Source: Limnephilus marmoratus (Eukaryota; Arthropoda; Insecta; Trichoptera; Limnephilidae). From it: a stretch of DNA of 64,000 nt. A program made the position numbers and the translations under genes. The notes beneath the pieces were generated by a model. It ran no database searches. It was not told the DNA's origin and was given only the letters and a program-made list of their open reading frames with translations. Positions 44,623-54,727 of the stretch are shown piece by piece. Each line of letters begins with the position of its first letter. Positions within the stretch are counted from its first letter, which is position 1. The stretch lies in NCBI GenBank assembly GCA_917880885.1, contig OU862913.1, positions 22,143,286 through 22,207,285 on the forward strand. The letters run 5' to 3'.

Positions 44623-45430
44623 ACCATAGATACTGACGTATCTATGGTATCAACGGCTTACGAAAGACGCTTACACTGATTATTGCTGACTGTAAAATAA
44701 CAAATCTAATAGAAATTAATTATAGGTACATTTTACGAACTTCAACTGTCAAATCAATGATGAAACTATTGAAACTGTTACTGCTGTTGCAAACCGTGCG
44801 ATGTTTATGCTAATGGAATTTACTGAAGATTTCATAAGAAAATGGTCTTTAACTACCTTCTCATAGAGACTTAAATCGTACAAAAGCATTTTGAAAGGCG
44901 CAGTCGGTTTGTTTGTTCTATTGAATAAAAGTACGGCGCTGTGATTGGTTATTGAATTTGGATCGCACCCATTCGTCGTAAAAGACGGTAAAAGATATAT
45001 GGAAAAATAGATCTTACGTTTAAACTAAATATATGGAATTTGTAAAAAAAATTCTGTAACTGACTATAAATTCGTAAACCATTGAATACAAACCAGATGC
45101 GTGCGCAGTCTGTATCTTTGGAAAGTGTTGCTAGAGCGTAATAATTATTTCGTACTATGGATAATTTTTAAACGATTCAGGGAATATTATAACAAATACA
45201 ATATTTATTTTCTCACGGCGCCCCTTCGGAGTTGGCGCTATGTTTTTTGCACGTTTTTGAACGTATGGCAGATCCGGCGCTGCGTAAATATACCTAATAT
45301 TATTTCTAATGAATAAATTGTGAAATAACTCAAATCAATCAAGTAAAATTTTCTTGTGCAAGCCGGGCATTGATCCCGCGACCTTCGGTTTATTAGTCAG
45401 GGGGTCATCAGGAAGGTTGTGACTCTGTCT

Positions 45431-45682
45431 CTAGCTCCGATTTAATGATCTTTTGGATGCAATGAACGCTAGAACTTTTGCTCTGAATTTAAGTGTCATC
45501 ATTTTCAAAATTGGAACTGTTTGGAAAATTCGAACAAGCGATAAAATACCTAAATGATATAGTATAGTGGTATAAAGCGCCTGACGAGCCTTAGCGGCCA
45601 GATATTCATTGGACCAAGGGTCGTAACCAACGAAATCCAAAAATAAACAATTTGTTTTTATTTCTGTAAAATCAATATCCAA
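45431..45682 (-). CDS. Unidentified 83-codon open frame
   Basis: The frame contains NCLFLDFVGYDPWSNEYLAA, then YTTILYHLGILSLVRIF, and ends KRSLNRS. A pyrimidine-poor acceptor-like TTGATTTTACAG lies inside its start. Composition is less AT-rich than its flanks. It matches no repeat copy in this window. It could be a degenerate exon, a retrocopy piece or chance. No function is suggested. Confidence 0.25.
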   Translation of the reverse strand: MDIDFTEIKTNCLFLDFVGYDPWSNEYLAAKARQALYTTILYHLGILSLVRIFQTVPILKMMTLKFRAKVLAFIASKRSLNRS

Positions 45683-45850
45683 TCTTCAAACCACTCCAAG
45701 ATGAACAGGCAAAGAAAACACAAAATAGAGCGACATCTAGCGACTCCGAAAAAAAACACAAATATTAATAAGATGACCAAATGTATAGGAAAAGTTGCAC
45801 TGGAATTCGACGACAAAATATGGAAAAAATCATCCTTAACAATCAGTCTG

Positions 45851-46238
45851 ACGGTCGGCGTAGTCCAGCGGTAAGGCTCTTGACTCGCACACCGAAGGTC
45901 GCGGGATCGAATCCCGGCGTGGCAAATAAATTTTATTTGATTGTTATTTCACAATTTATTCATTTAGAATAATATTTGCGGTACGTTCCAGAGTGGAAGA
46001 TACTCTCAGTATCACCCTGGTATAAGACCACTATTCAGAATTGAAACGTTGCTTGAAATGGCTTCTGCCGTGTATGGTGACCAGATCTGAATAGCCAGGT
46101 GCTTCCCCACCTTCCTCTTCCCTATCTCCTTCCCGTCCCCACTACCTTCAGCCTCTCAACGTACTCCAATTGGGGATGCCATAGTCTCACTGGCTGCAGA
46201 CGGGAGCAGCTGGGACTCTTGTGCGATATTCATATTAA
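45851..46238 (+). repeat. Family B SINE, full length
   Basis: A box TAGTCCAGCGG (45861-45871), B box GGGATCGAATCCC (45903-45915). Complete body to CTTGTGCGATATTCATATT. 388 bp. A tRNA-like head with CTTGACTCGCACACCGAAGG in the anticodon region. Confidence 0.9.
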
Positions 46239-46239
46239 T

Positions 46240-46322
46240 AAAAGTCTCCCCACTCTTGCCTACTTTAGTTTTCTAAAGGTTTCACTTCTACCGCGTGTGA
46301 ATTGCACACTCTTGATTTTTTC
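46240..46322 (-). repeat. Dispersed repeat N, fragment
   Basis: Inverse of CAAGAGTGTGCAATTCACAC and GTGAAACCTTTAGAAAACT, matching 24957-25030. It abuts the end of the SINE. Confidence 0.6.
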
Positions 46323-46676
46323 GAATACATAAAAACAATATTTTTAAAAGTTTTCTTTTAGGCAAGTCAAGCAAATGTACATATATATTATATATTTAAA
46401 AGGAACAATTTGTAAAAGTAAACTTACGTAATGTAAAATATGTAGCACAAAAACTATTGATCACATGTATTTGCGATAAAATCGAATGCCTAAATGGCGT
46501 TATCAGATTAATTCTTATAATTGGCTAACTTATCAACCTGATAATAGATATCGTATTTTTGATAAGCCATTACGAAGCGTAAGGTTGCCCGTTTTTAAAT
46601 GTTGATAAAACCTGGTAACATTATTTGATTTTTCATTTTCATTTTTTGCTAGCAACACCAGGCATGCGCTGCAATG
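46323..46676. other. Non-coding AT-rich stretch
   Basis: Nothing recognisable. Confidence 0.4.
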
Positions 46677-46815
46677 TAGGGATGTCGAAAGTGAAAAAAT
46701 ATATCGATATATCGATGTATCGATATTTATTAAAATATCAATATCGACGACGATGTATCTAGGAAAAAATATCGATGTGTGATTAGATTTTGCGTTTTAA
46801 AAATAATAGTGTATT
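46677..46815 (+). mobile_element. hAT MITE H, truncated
   Basis: Starts TAGGGATGTCGAAAGTG, with TATCGATA runs and GATTTTGCGTTTTAAAAATAA. Cut off at about 46815, just before a Helitron. Confidence 0.8.
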
Positions 46816-46831
46816 ATAATCTTTCACACCA

Positions 46832-46980
46832 TCTCTACGTATTATAAATTAAAATCCTCCGCGGCATCTGTCTGTCTCTTCGCGATAAATTCAAAGACGA
46901 CGGTGGTAAAGGTTGGATAACCATCTAGTAGATGACGTTGTGTTTTATTAGTCACAGCAACGCGTGTCCGGGTCAGCTAG
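46832..46980 (+). mobile_element. Short Helitron (149 bp)
   Basis: TCTCTACGTATTATAAATTA start after an A; CTAG end (46977-46980) before a T; 3' hairpin remnant GTCACAGCAACGCGTGTCC. An internally deleted relative of 40265-40566. Confidence 0.8.
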
Positions 46981-47057
46981 TAAAATATATAAAAAGAAAA
47001 GCCAGAGAACGTATTCCATAGACCACCGGGCAGTCCCAATGAGAATGCGTATAACGA

Positions 47058-47103
47058 CCGGTCCAACCGCAGACGAAGTTTTCTTCGTCTGCGGTTGGGC
47101 CGG
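47058..47103. other. Strong 21-bp hairpin, TTTT loop
   Basis: CCGGTCCAACCGCAGACGAAG (47058-47078, one G-U pair when transcribed) pairs with 47083-47103. The surrounding 46985-47140 is not clearly repetitive here. Short stem and tiny loop argue against a microRNA precursor. Confidence 0.7.
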
Positions 47104-47592
47104 AACCAGTCGATCTTCGTTATTTTTCTTTTTCTTTAACTAACACTATTATGTCTTTTTGACGTTACCTAATTCAGAAGAGTTATTCCACGGACTGCTG
47201 CTTCTATTTATCTTTTGTATAATGTTAATGTAAGTACTTGCATACTGCTTACTAACCCCGTATGCATGGACATTGGAGGGTCTAGAGTCGTTCAAATAAA
47301 TGTAGCTTCGTTCAAAAAAAAGTAGAGTCTTGACGTGTGCGGTGAAGGAGGAAACCATATGTTTCCTTATAACGCCATTGGGAAAGTGGTGGGGTCCCCT
47401 CCAATATATTCAATGATAAAAGCTTATTTATATTTAATTTAACAAGATTTAATAATATAATATATTAACCATTTTCGAAATTTCTTTAAGGAGCACCATA
47501 CCTCTTTACATGCGATGCTGTGCTAGAGCACTGTTCTGACCTGTGGTATCTTGAACTAGTCGTGGCGATGACTACGGCTGAAGTTTTCATAC
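47104..47592. other. Non-coding stretch
   Basis: No gene or known repeat. Confidence 0.35.
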
Positions 47593-47690
47593 ACATATAA
47601 ACCAGATACGATTTTAGATTTTCACGGCCAAAAATTATTTTGTTATTAGTTTTTGGGGTATTATGCCGTGTTGCGCTACCTCCTTCTTTA

Positions 47691-47728
47691 GCCAACGTTT
47701 CGGACAGCATTGCAGTGTCCATCATCAG
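47691..47728 (-). ncRNA. Hammerhead-like core, minus arm
   Basis: On the minus strand: CTGATGA (47728-47722), T, GGACA paired with TGTCC, GAAAC (47701-47697), then GTTGGC. GCC/GGC flank as a 3-bp stem I and ACGT gives a self-complementary stem III. All core positions match consensus. Confidence 0.55.
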
Positions 47729-47754
47729 GGCAGATGTCCTGCCCTGCCACATCT

Positions 47755-47796
47755 GCCCTGATGATGGACACTGAAATACTGTCCGAAACGTTGGCT
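47755..47796 (+). ncRNA. Hammerhead-like core, plus arm
   Basis: CTGATGA (47758-47764), T, GGACA/TGTCC stem II with a 9-base loop, GAAAC (47785-47789), GTTGGC. Same layout as the opposite arm, with sequence differences only in loop II, which suggests selection or shared origin of the core. Confidence 0.55.
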
Positions 47797-47954
47797 AAAG
47801 AAGGAGGGCAACACGGCATAATACCCCAAAAACTAATAACAAAACATATAAACCATATCACTATATTTGATTAAAATTAAATATTGTAAGCTTTACAGAA
47901 CGTCCGGTTTTTAGACAAAATCTAATCGTTGCCTTAAGTAAGTCCATATAGTGC

Positions 47955-48252
47955 ATGTTTAAGATTATAGCGATTACAATTTTCACCTTTACGATTATTA
48001 CGATTACGAGTAATACTATTACGATTACGACTGTCACGATTACGATTATAACGATTACGATTATCACGATTACGATTATCATGTTTACGATTATCGCGAT
48101 TACGATTATCACGATTACGATTATCATGTTTACGATTATCGCGATTACGATTATCACGATTACGATTTCCATGATTACGATTTTCATGATTACGATTTCC
48201 AAGATTACGATTATTAAAATTAAGATTATTACGATTACGATTGTCAAAATTA
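47955..48252. repeat. ATTACGATTATC minisatellite
   Basis: About 23 units of a 12-bp repeat built from ATTACG and ATTATC hexamers. Because 12 is divisible by 3, long frames open on both strands; their Ile/Thr/Val-only peptides are artefacts. Confidence 0.9.
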
Positions 48253-48554
48253 AGGAAAAAATATATAATTACGAAATAGATTGTTTTGTAAATACAAACA
48301 CAAAATTTAAGATAAGACGTAAAAGAATTTCATTCATTAGAAATTCTTTTAAATTAGTCTTGCATGCCTCATTATCACCTACGAATTATTATTGCCAACA
48401 AACGTAATTCATCTCACGTTATCTTGTCGCATCTAAGTTGACTTAGAAACGTTAAATGTCATAAAGAAATGTATTTTTATGACGCATAACATAAAAAAGA
48501 CACGTAGACAATGTTCGACACACATAACTCTGAAGTTGGGGGCGTCACCAGTGG
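48253..48554. other. Non-coding stretch
   Basis: Nothing recognisable. Confidence 0.4.
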
Positions 48555-48612
48555 TTTTCATCCCGCGACAAAACATCCTCCAACAAAATATCTACTAAAA
48601 CCTAACCTAACC

Positions 48613-49640
48613 TTGTTCTTCTTCTTTATGTGCCGTATTACGTCCCCCCGACGTTGGCGATCACTCTTGAAAATGTCTCTCTGTCTTGCGCTGCCCGGAA
48701 TAGCTCCTCCACACTTCTAATGCCGGTCCACTCTCGTATATTTCGCAGCCATGACATTTGTCACCTACCAGGCCCTCGGCGACCCTCTATCTTGCCTTTC
48801 AATATTAAATGGAGCAAGTGATACTTCTCCCCTCGAAGTATATGACCCAGATATGAAATTTTCCGAATTTTTGTTAATGTAAGCAGTTCTCTACCGGCTC
48901 TAGCCCGCCTGAGAATTTCTGTGTTGGTGATCATGTCGGTCCATGGGACCTTGAGCATTCTCCGGTGAAGCCACATTTCAAAAGCCTCTAACCTGTTCAT
49001 GGTATTTACTTTTAAGGTCCATGTTTCACATCCATAGAGCAAGACCGACCACACATAACATTTTAGCATTCTCTGCCTTAGTTTTATGCTGATATTGTCA
49101 TTGAGGACTCCAGATACTAATATCTACAGCCTGTATGTCGGACGAATATCTAAAACTCATATATGTTGAACTAATATCTACGAACTTCAGAGTGTTGACT
49201 AATATCTACAGAGCTAAGGTCGGACGAATATCTATGACGGTCCCAGTGTTGACTAATATCTACAGAGCGTAGGTTGAACTAATATCTACAGAGCGTAGGT
49301 TGGAGTAATCAGCTAAATGTGTCCAGTAGTCTGATATTAGGGATTTTTACATACATACTTACATAAATTAAGTTTTTTAAACTGCATACGCAATATTACG
49401 TTATTCCAATATGCTATACATAATTGCAAATCCAACCTCTGCCAGTGCTGTAGATATTCGTCAACACTTTGGTTCTCATAGATATTAGTCAGCAGTTTGA
49501 GCTGTAGATATTCGTCAACACTTTGGTTCTCATAGATATTAATTCGATTTTTTCAGTTTTTGGAATTCCTGTAGACGCCTCCGCAGAAGAGAGATTTCAT
49601 TTTAATGAACGCAGTTCTTGCTGCTTCAATTCTAACCCAA
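48613..49640 (-). mobile_element. LINE C-terminal region, split by MITE F
   Basis: On the minus strand: RTAFIKMKSLFCG (about 49636-49583), then LNDNISIKLRQRMLKCYVWS, VLLYGCETWTL, LHRRMLKVPWTD and LGHILRGEKYHLLHLILKGK through 48761. This is the conserved region after RT in a further RTE-like lineage, distinct from the other three. A 3' UTR and (AAG)n-like tail end at about 48613 against CCTAACC. The last part is frame-shifted. Confidence 0.8.
49109..49582. mobile_element. MITE F, second copy
   Basis: Same design as 7578-7979, with AATATCTAC units on the left, GTAGATATT units on the right and identical middle (TTAGGGATTTTTACATA). It has at least one extra left unit. It interrupts the LINE between codons for FCG and VLNDN; the duplicated flank here is at most CTCC, unlike the long TSD of copy 1. 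Confidence 0.75.
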
Positions 49641-49994
49641 CCTAACCTAACCTAACTTTACAGGATGTCTGTGTTATTTTTGTCCCGTTTTACTATCAAT
49701 AATCTATTGTCTTTATAGGGTGTCTGTATTATTTTTGTTAGGTTAGATTAGGTTAGGTTTAGTAGATATTTTGTTGGGGGATGTTTTGTCGCGGGATGAA
49801 AAGTCGCGGAACCGTCACCAGTGAAGATATCGATCGTCCAATTGATTAGTAAGACATCTCTAAAAAATTGAAATTAGAGTTGAATATGCAGTTATTTCGT
49901 CAAATTTCAAATCACAACGGTGTTAAAGAATTTTTCACTTCAAAAAATTAAAATATTGTCTACTTCATTTTCCATACTTTTTAAATGGAAATTA

Positions 49995-50120
49995 ATTACC
50001 CCAATTGGGGATGCCATAGTCTCACTGGCTCCAGACGGGAGCAGTTGAGATTCTTGTGCGGTATTCACTGTAAAAAAAATTGTTTTACCACACAAACGCC
50101 TCAAGGATCTCAAGTATTTA
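49995..50120. repeat. Family B 3' end joined to LINE-2w scrap
   Basis: 49995-50080 is plus-oriented family B (CCCCAATTGGGGATGCC to GTGCGGTATTCACTG). It is followed by about 35 bp inverse to the LRRLCGKT codons of LINE-2w. The order suggests insertion of the SINE into a LINE relic. Confidence 0.6.
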
Positions 50121-50372
50121 TCACGTGCTGATTTGAAAAAAGCTTTGGTAGACGCTATACAAATGAAATTGAAAATTTGGTTTTTAGTTAGCGCCTCGTC
50201 GACAAAGCCAATGTTTGTTTTAAAAATCAATACCACTTTGAACTTCGAAAAGGTTAATTTTAGATTCAATAATTGTTTTCACAAATATACAGACAATTGT
50301 GGTGTGCCCGAAGTAAGTTCAATGTTTCCTTTTTTCTGGCAGTGACATTTATAAGAAACATTTTAAAATAGG
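50121..50372. other. Unclassified stretch with 71-codon plus frame
   Basis: The plus frame 50133-50345 (MKKALVDAIQMKLKIWFLVS at its start) is open but matches nothing I recognise. Less than 300 bp. Confidence 0.2.
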
Positions 50373-50605
50373 TATTTTTTAACATTAGCTCCACACATGA
50401 GGCCCTGAGGAATAAAAATAGGTACCCCAGGGCATAAATTGTATTTGGGAACGCTGTGTGGAGAGTCTTTTTATGGAAATGAAGGAGAGGAAGTTCTGAA
50501 AAGGAAAAAGGTATGATGGGTGGGTAGGAATCTGGGGGTCAGTGTTACCAGGAGTGACGGATGTAAACATTCATCCCTCCCACTGCGGTGCAAGGCGACG
50601 GACGG
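50373..50605 (-). mobile_element. Family A element, 5'-truncated, with tail
   Basis: Minus orientation: poly(T), AACATTAGCTCCACAC, worn stem-loop, ACGCTGTGTGGAGAGTC, ending at CGGTGCAAGGCGACGG. Confidence 0.85.
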
Positions 50606-50724
50606 GTCAAAGGAAGGAAAATAACAAATATAAGAAGACTTTAATTAAAAATACAATAAAAAACATTAAAACTATGTTTTCACTGACAGGATTCTCGACA
50701 GACATTTTAGATATATTATAATAC

Positions 50725-51106
50725 CTAACAAGAGTCCCAGCTGCTCCCGTCTGGAGCCAGTGAGACTATGGCATCCCCAATTGGGGTATGTTGTGAGGCT
50801 GAAGGTAGTGGGGAGGGGGTGGAGATGGGTAAGAGGAAGATTCTGAAGTACCTGGCTATTCAGATCTAGTCACCAAACACGGCTAGAGCCATTTCAAGCA
50901 ACGTTTCAAACATGAATGGTGGTCTTACACCAGGGCGGAACTCTGGAATGTGCCGCAAATATATCTACTATATATTATTTTTAATGAATTAATTGTGAAA
51001 GAACATGAATTAATCAAATAAAATTTAATTGCGCACGCTGGGATTCGATCCCGCGACCTTCAGATTGCGAGTCAAGAGACTTACCTCTCGACCACGGTGG
51101 CCATCA
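50725..51106 (-). repeat. Family B SINE, full length
   Basis: Minus orientation with intact head: A box TGGTCGAGAGG, B box GGGATCGAATCCC. The body is complete to AGAGTCCCAGCTGCTCCCG. About 380 bp. Confidence 0.9.
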
Positions 51107-51780
51107 GTACTTTACACGAAAAATGTCAAACAGAAAATACAGAAAAAAAATTCATTCGCATCTAAGAATTGAATCCAGTGAATTTAAATAAATTAAGGAG
51201 AGATAGCCAAAATTCAGAGATGTTTGGTATTTAAACCTCTGCCCACCCATACGGAGATATATCGTGATGGTTTGTTAGTTAATTATTTATAATTAAACGT
51301 AGAAAGAAGTCCAACTTTCTCTAAAGGTGAGCTTTAAGGTTTCTGAAAGGGAATTTCAATTTGCTTCGAAGAATTTGGGTTTTTTAATAATAAAACCTTT
51401 TATTAAAACGTATTTGAGTTCTGTGTTGAATCCACTGAATAAATAATGAATGGAAGTGCTGTATAATATATAATATACAGATGTTGTTAATTTAAATAAG
51501 AACTTTTCGATTCCTAGGACCCAGACAGGATGTTAAAAATTATCATCAGTTATTTTAATTCGATCACTTTTAGCAGAAGTAAGCAGACATTTTGGCTTAC
51601 TTACGGCACACGAACACTCGACAGCAATTTTCTTTCGAAGCGTTGTCTTGCTTACGCCTTCTTTTTATTTTAATATTTAAACAAACAAGGGACACGCTGA
51701 ATTTACGTTGATCCAATATGAATAATCTAAGTTTTTTAATTTTTAAATTTTGCAAATTATAATTAACCCTGATGGTTTTT
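51107..51780. other. Non-coding AT-rich stretch
   Basis: No gene or repeat edge seen. Confidence 0.4.
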
Positions 51781-53015
51781 GAGATTTTTTCGTCAAGTCA
51801 CTTTAGATGTCCTGTCAGATTCATGGTTTATTTAGAAATATTCCCTAACTAACTAACTAACCATCACGCCGTTTCCCCGCAGGGGTAGGCAGAGAGGACG
51901 GACCGCCAAACAACTCGGTCTTGGCACACACTCTTTGCCTCACTCACATTCATACATCGTCTCATACATACTCTTCTATTATTCTGACTTTTGACATGGC
52001 CCGTCTCAAGTATCTGATTCACTTGATCGTGCCATGTCTTCCTCGGGCGTCCCCGACTTCTTTTACCATTCACATTTGCATCATATATTCTTTTTACACT
52101 ACTTTCTTCGCTCATTCGCTCTACGTGCCCAAACCATCTGAGGGTCCCTTTCTTAATTTTGCTCATTATACTTACATCAGCCTTACATTCTTTGCGGATA
52201 TCCACATTTCTAACACGATCATACATGGTTTTACCACACATACGTCTCAGGGATCTCATTTCAACAGCATTCAGTTTACTTTCATCCTTCCTCTGCCAGT
52301 TCCATGCCTCACTGCCATACATCAGGGTAGGTACCAGGACTCCATTGTGGACTGCTAGCTTCGCTTTTTTTGACAGTTTTTTATTAGCGCCAACGGCATT
52401 CAGTCCTCCATTAATGGAGTTTCCGGCATTTACCCTTCTTTCAATATCTCTATCAGCCTTCCCATCTCTCGTAATATTCCCGATTAACATTAATTTTCAA
52501 TGACCTGTCAGATTCATGATTTATTTAGAAATTTTCCCTATTGACATTAATTTTCGATTACATGTCAGATTCAAAATTTATTTAAAAATTTTCCCGGATG
52601 ACAATCATTTTCTTAGACCTGTTAGATTCATGGGTTATTTAGATATATTCCCGTTTGACACTAATTTTGACCTGTCAGATTCATGATTTATTTAGAAATA
52701 TTCCCGGTTGTAACAAAATTTTTACCTGTCAGATTCATGATTTATTTAGAAATATTCCCGGTTGTAACAAAATTTTTACCTGTCAGATTCATGATTTATT
52801 TAGATATATTCCCGTTTGACACTAATTTTGACCTGTCAGATTCATGATTTATTTAGAAATATTCCCGGTTGTAACTAAATTTTTACCTGTCAGATTCACG
52901 ATTTATTTAAAAATTTAGAAATATTCTCGGTACACATTAATTATCGATGACCTGTCAGATTCGTGATTTATTTAGAAATATTCCCGGTTGATATTAATTT
53001 TTTACTAAATTCGTT
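51781..53015. repeat. 54-57 bp tandem satellite, interrupted by a LINE
   Basis: CCTGTCAGATTCATGATTTA recurs at 52504, 52618, 52671, 52725, 52779, 52832, 52886 and 52951 (spacing mostly 53-57 bp), each followed by TTTAGAAATATTCCCGG. One unit at 51811 lies left of the LINE. About nine to ten units in all. Confidence 0.9.
51846..52472 (-). mobile_element. LINE-2w C-terminus inserted in the satellite
   Basis: A 9-bp TSD, AATATTCCC, made of satellite sequence (51837-51845 and 52473-52481). A (GTTA)n 3' tail is at 51846-51861. The frame reads TRDGKADRDIERRVNAG, VLVPTLMYGSEAWNWQRKDE, LRRMCGKTMYDRVRNVDIRK, GTLRWFGHVERMSEE, GRPRKTWHDQVNQILETG and ends YPCGETA. The frame's apparent ATG at 52490 is satellite DNA, not LINE. 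Fully open, so a young 5'-truncated copy of an RTE-like LINE. Confidence 0.9.
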
Positions 53016-53221
53016 GTTTTTGAGAAAATCCCTAAATGAATTACTGTTTTTGGAAATACACGAAAGACACTTTCAGGTTTAAATATTACAAATGGAAATT
53101 TCCAATTGAAAATATTAACGTTTTGATTTAAAAAATTTAGTTTTTTTTTTACCTACTGTAAAAATAGCACTTTACATGAAACGAAATAAACATATTCAAT
53201 ACAAAATGTATAACAAAAGTC

Positions 53222-53385
53222 ACGCTGCCTGAATCGAATATTTGAATTTCTCGGCTTTTATCTACTATAATAAGTGTGTATTATACATATAAATCTTCCT
53301 CTTGAATCACTCTATCTATTGGTGAAAGCCGCATGAAAATCCGTTGCGTAGTTTAAAAGATCTATGCGCACATACTATGTAATGA
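53222..53385 (-). mobile_element. Helitron, 3'-truncated
   Basis: 5' end (inverse of TACATAGTATG) and the CAACGGATTTTCATGCGG and AATAGATAGAGTGATTCA blocks of the 280-bp family. The CTAG terminus is missing. Confidence 0.8.
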
Positions 53386-53760
53386 TGATTACCCACGTAC
53401 AGGCAGTGCCTTGTGGGTTCCCATTATCTACTTTTGTCTTATATATATTTTTTACTTTTTTACATTATGTCTTTTGAAATATATCAAGATATTTTATTCT
53501 TTCTCTTCTCTTCTTTTTTCTTTTGCTATGCTAAACAAATAACAGTTAGGTACTATGTTTTAAACTTTTTTTATTTTTTATTATTTTATTTTATATTCTT
53601 TCTCTTCTTTTTATTTCCTCTTTTTATCCACATGTTCATACCCATAATTATTTGACTATCCTAAAACGGGATAATACTCCTAGTTGGACAGTCAAAATTT
53701 GATAAATTATGTATATAAATGTATATTACTGTGCTAAATAAACAAATAAATAAAAAAATA
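53386..53760 (+). repeat. Possible LINE 3' UTR
   Basis: A pyrimidine-rich stretch followed by ATTACTGTGCTAAATAAAC and an (AATA)n tail (53735-53764), resembling the 3' end of an old non-LTR element. No protein remains. Confidence 0.35.
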
Positions 53761-53764
53761 AAAA

Positions 53765-54475
53765 CAATAATAATGGGTAAATAGGGAAAAAAGTGAAAAA
53801 AATGGCGGTTGATGACTTTTTGTAATATATTACAATTATTTGAAATTGTTTATTGTTAACTTTTAAATGAAAATGCAAAGCGTGGTATTGCCTCTTTCTA
53901 ACACCGCTTAAATCATGTTGCTCACCTTAATACAAAAGAAGATACATTGAATTGTACTGTGGCTTGTGCTGTAAAAGGCACAAAAATATTCTACTGTGAT
54001 TACAAAATGGCACAAAAATACCCGAGGGGTTTTAAAAATATATTTATTTTTATAGAGGAATCTCTAAATGTGATACCTGTAGATGTGCAGTACGCATTGA
54101 CCTCTTTTTTTACCTAAAATCGTAACACAAGCTTGTATTTATTTTGGTAGAAAAAATACAGAAATTTCCCTTTCATGTTGTTTTGATTTGGGCGAAAGTT
54201 ACGTCAGAATTTCGGCGCCGAAATTCTTTATATTTCTTTATATCTTCCGCAGGTAATTTCCGTAAATTATTACGACTTTCTTGTATTTTTACGGACAAAA
54301 ATAATATTATAACAGTTTTCTTCTGTTTTTAACGACATCTTTTGTTTTTATACAAAAAATCTTTATACTATTTTGAATGTTATTTTTTTAATATTGGTCG
54401 TTATTTATTTCTCTACTAACGCAGTCTTGTGAAAAATCATGGGGTATAAAATTGTAGGATTTGTTAAGCGTTTTT
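53765..54475. other. Non-coding stretch
   Basis: A worn Helitron hairpin (GTGAAAAATCATGGGG near 54432) only. Confidence 0.4.
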
Positions 54476-54726
54476 TTATGTGAGTACCACACAAGAGTCT
54501 CAATTGCTTCTGTTTGAAGCCATTGAGAATTTGGCGTGCCCAATTGGAGTATGTTGTGAGGCTGAAGGTAGTGGGGAGGGTAAGGAGATGGGGAAAAGAA
54601 AGGTGGGCAAGTACCTGGCTATTCAGATCTGGTCATCAAATACGGCTAAAGCCATTTTAAGCAATTTCAATCCTGAATGGTGGTTTTACACCGGGGCGAT
54701 GCTGAGAGTATCTTTCACTCTGGGAA
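54476..54726 (-). repeat. Family B SINE, head missing
   Basis: Minus orientation from CACAAGAGTCTCAATTGC to GAGAGTATCTTTCACTCTGG, where a family A copy begins. Confidence 0.8.
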
Positions 54727-54727
54727 G

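Larger units (their letters stand above)
43686..45282. mobile_element. Deleted hAT transposon
   Basis: 8-bp TSD CGTAAATA (43678-43685 and 45283-45290) with TIRs CAGGGCCGGATCT and CAGCGCCGGATCT fit hAT. It is about 1.6 kb, too short for a full transposase, and carries only a TTF-type zinc-finger piece on the minus strand (44178-43825). The catalytic and dimerisation parts are missing. A (TAATAATTAG)n tract lies inside. Confidence 0.9.
43010..45405 (-). repeat. Family B SINE broken by two transposons
   Basis: Minus-oriented pieces at 43010-43209, 43632-43685 and 45283-45405 join to one SINE once MITE P and the hAT element are removed. The breakpoints are GGTCTTAA/TTAACAGCATGGCG and GTGCCGTAAATA/CGTAAATATACC. 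The head keeps ATTGATCCCGCGACCTTCGG. Confidence 0.85.
47605..47843 (-). mobile_element. Palindromic Penelope-like short retroelement
   Basis: 12-bp TSD ACATATAAACCA (47593-47604 and 47844-47855). The tail (inverse of AAAATCTAAAATCGTATC, then GATTTTCACGGCC) is on the left, so minus orientation. Both arms carry hammerhead-like cores pointing outward, separated by GGCAGATGTCCTGCCC. This is the best-preserved palindrome of the four. Confidence 0.8.
48555..49802. mobile_element. Inverted-repeat element Q with CCTAA arms
   Basis: Left arm TTTTCATCCCGCGACAAAAC, CAAAATATCTACTAAAACC and CTAACCTAACC (48555-48612) reappears inverted at 49745-49802. Between the arms lie a LINE and MITE F. Further CCTAA units (49638-49662) sit at the LINE's far edge. 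Q is probably a TIR element whose subterminal part is telomere-like repeat; ends and TSD are unresolved. Confidence 0.65.

Noticed and set aside
47058..47103. MicroRNA precursor
   Set aside because: Stem of 21 bp and a 4-base loop are too short for a typical animal pre-miRNA.
47861..48407. Long frames on both strands made of Ile/Val/Thr
   Set aside because: Artefact of a 12-bp minisatellite whose unit length is a multiple of three.
51921..52503. Two plus-strand frames of 114-145 codons
   Set aside because: Antisense shadows of the LINE-2w C-terminus, which has clear protein motifs on the minus strand.
51781..53015. CRISPR-like array of regularly spaced repeats
   Set aside because: The units are contiguous tandem satellite without unique spacers, in a eukaryotic repeat context.
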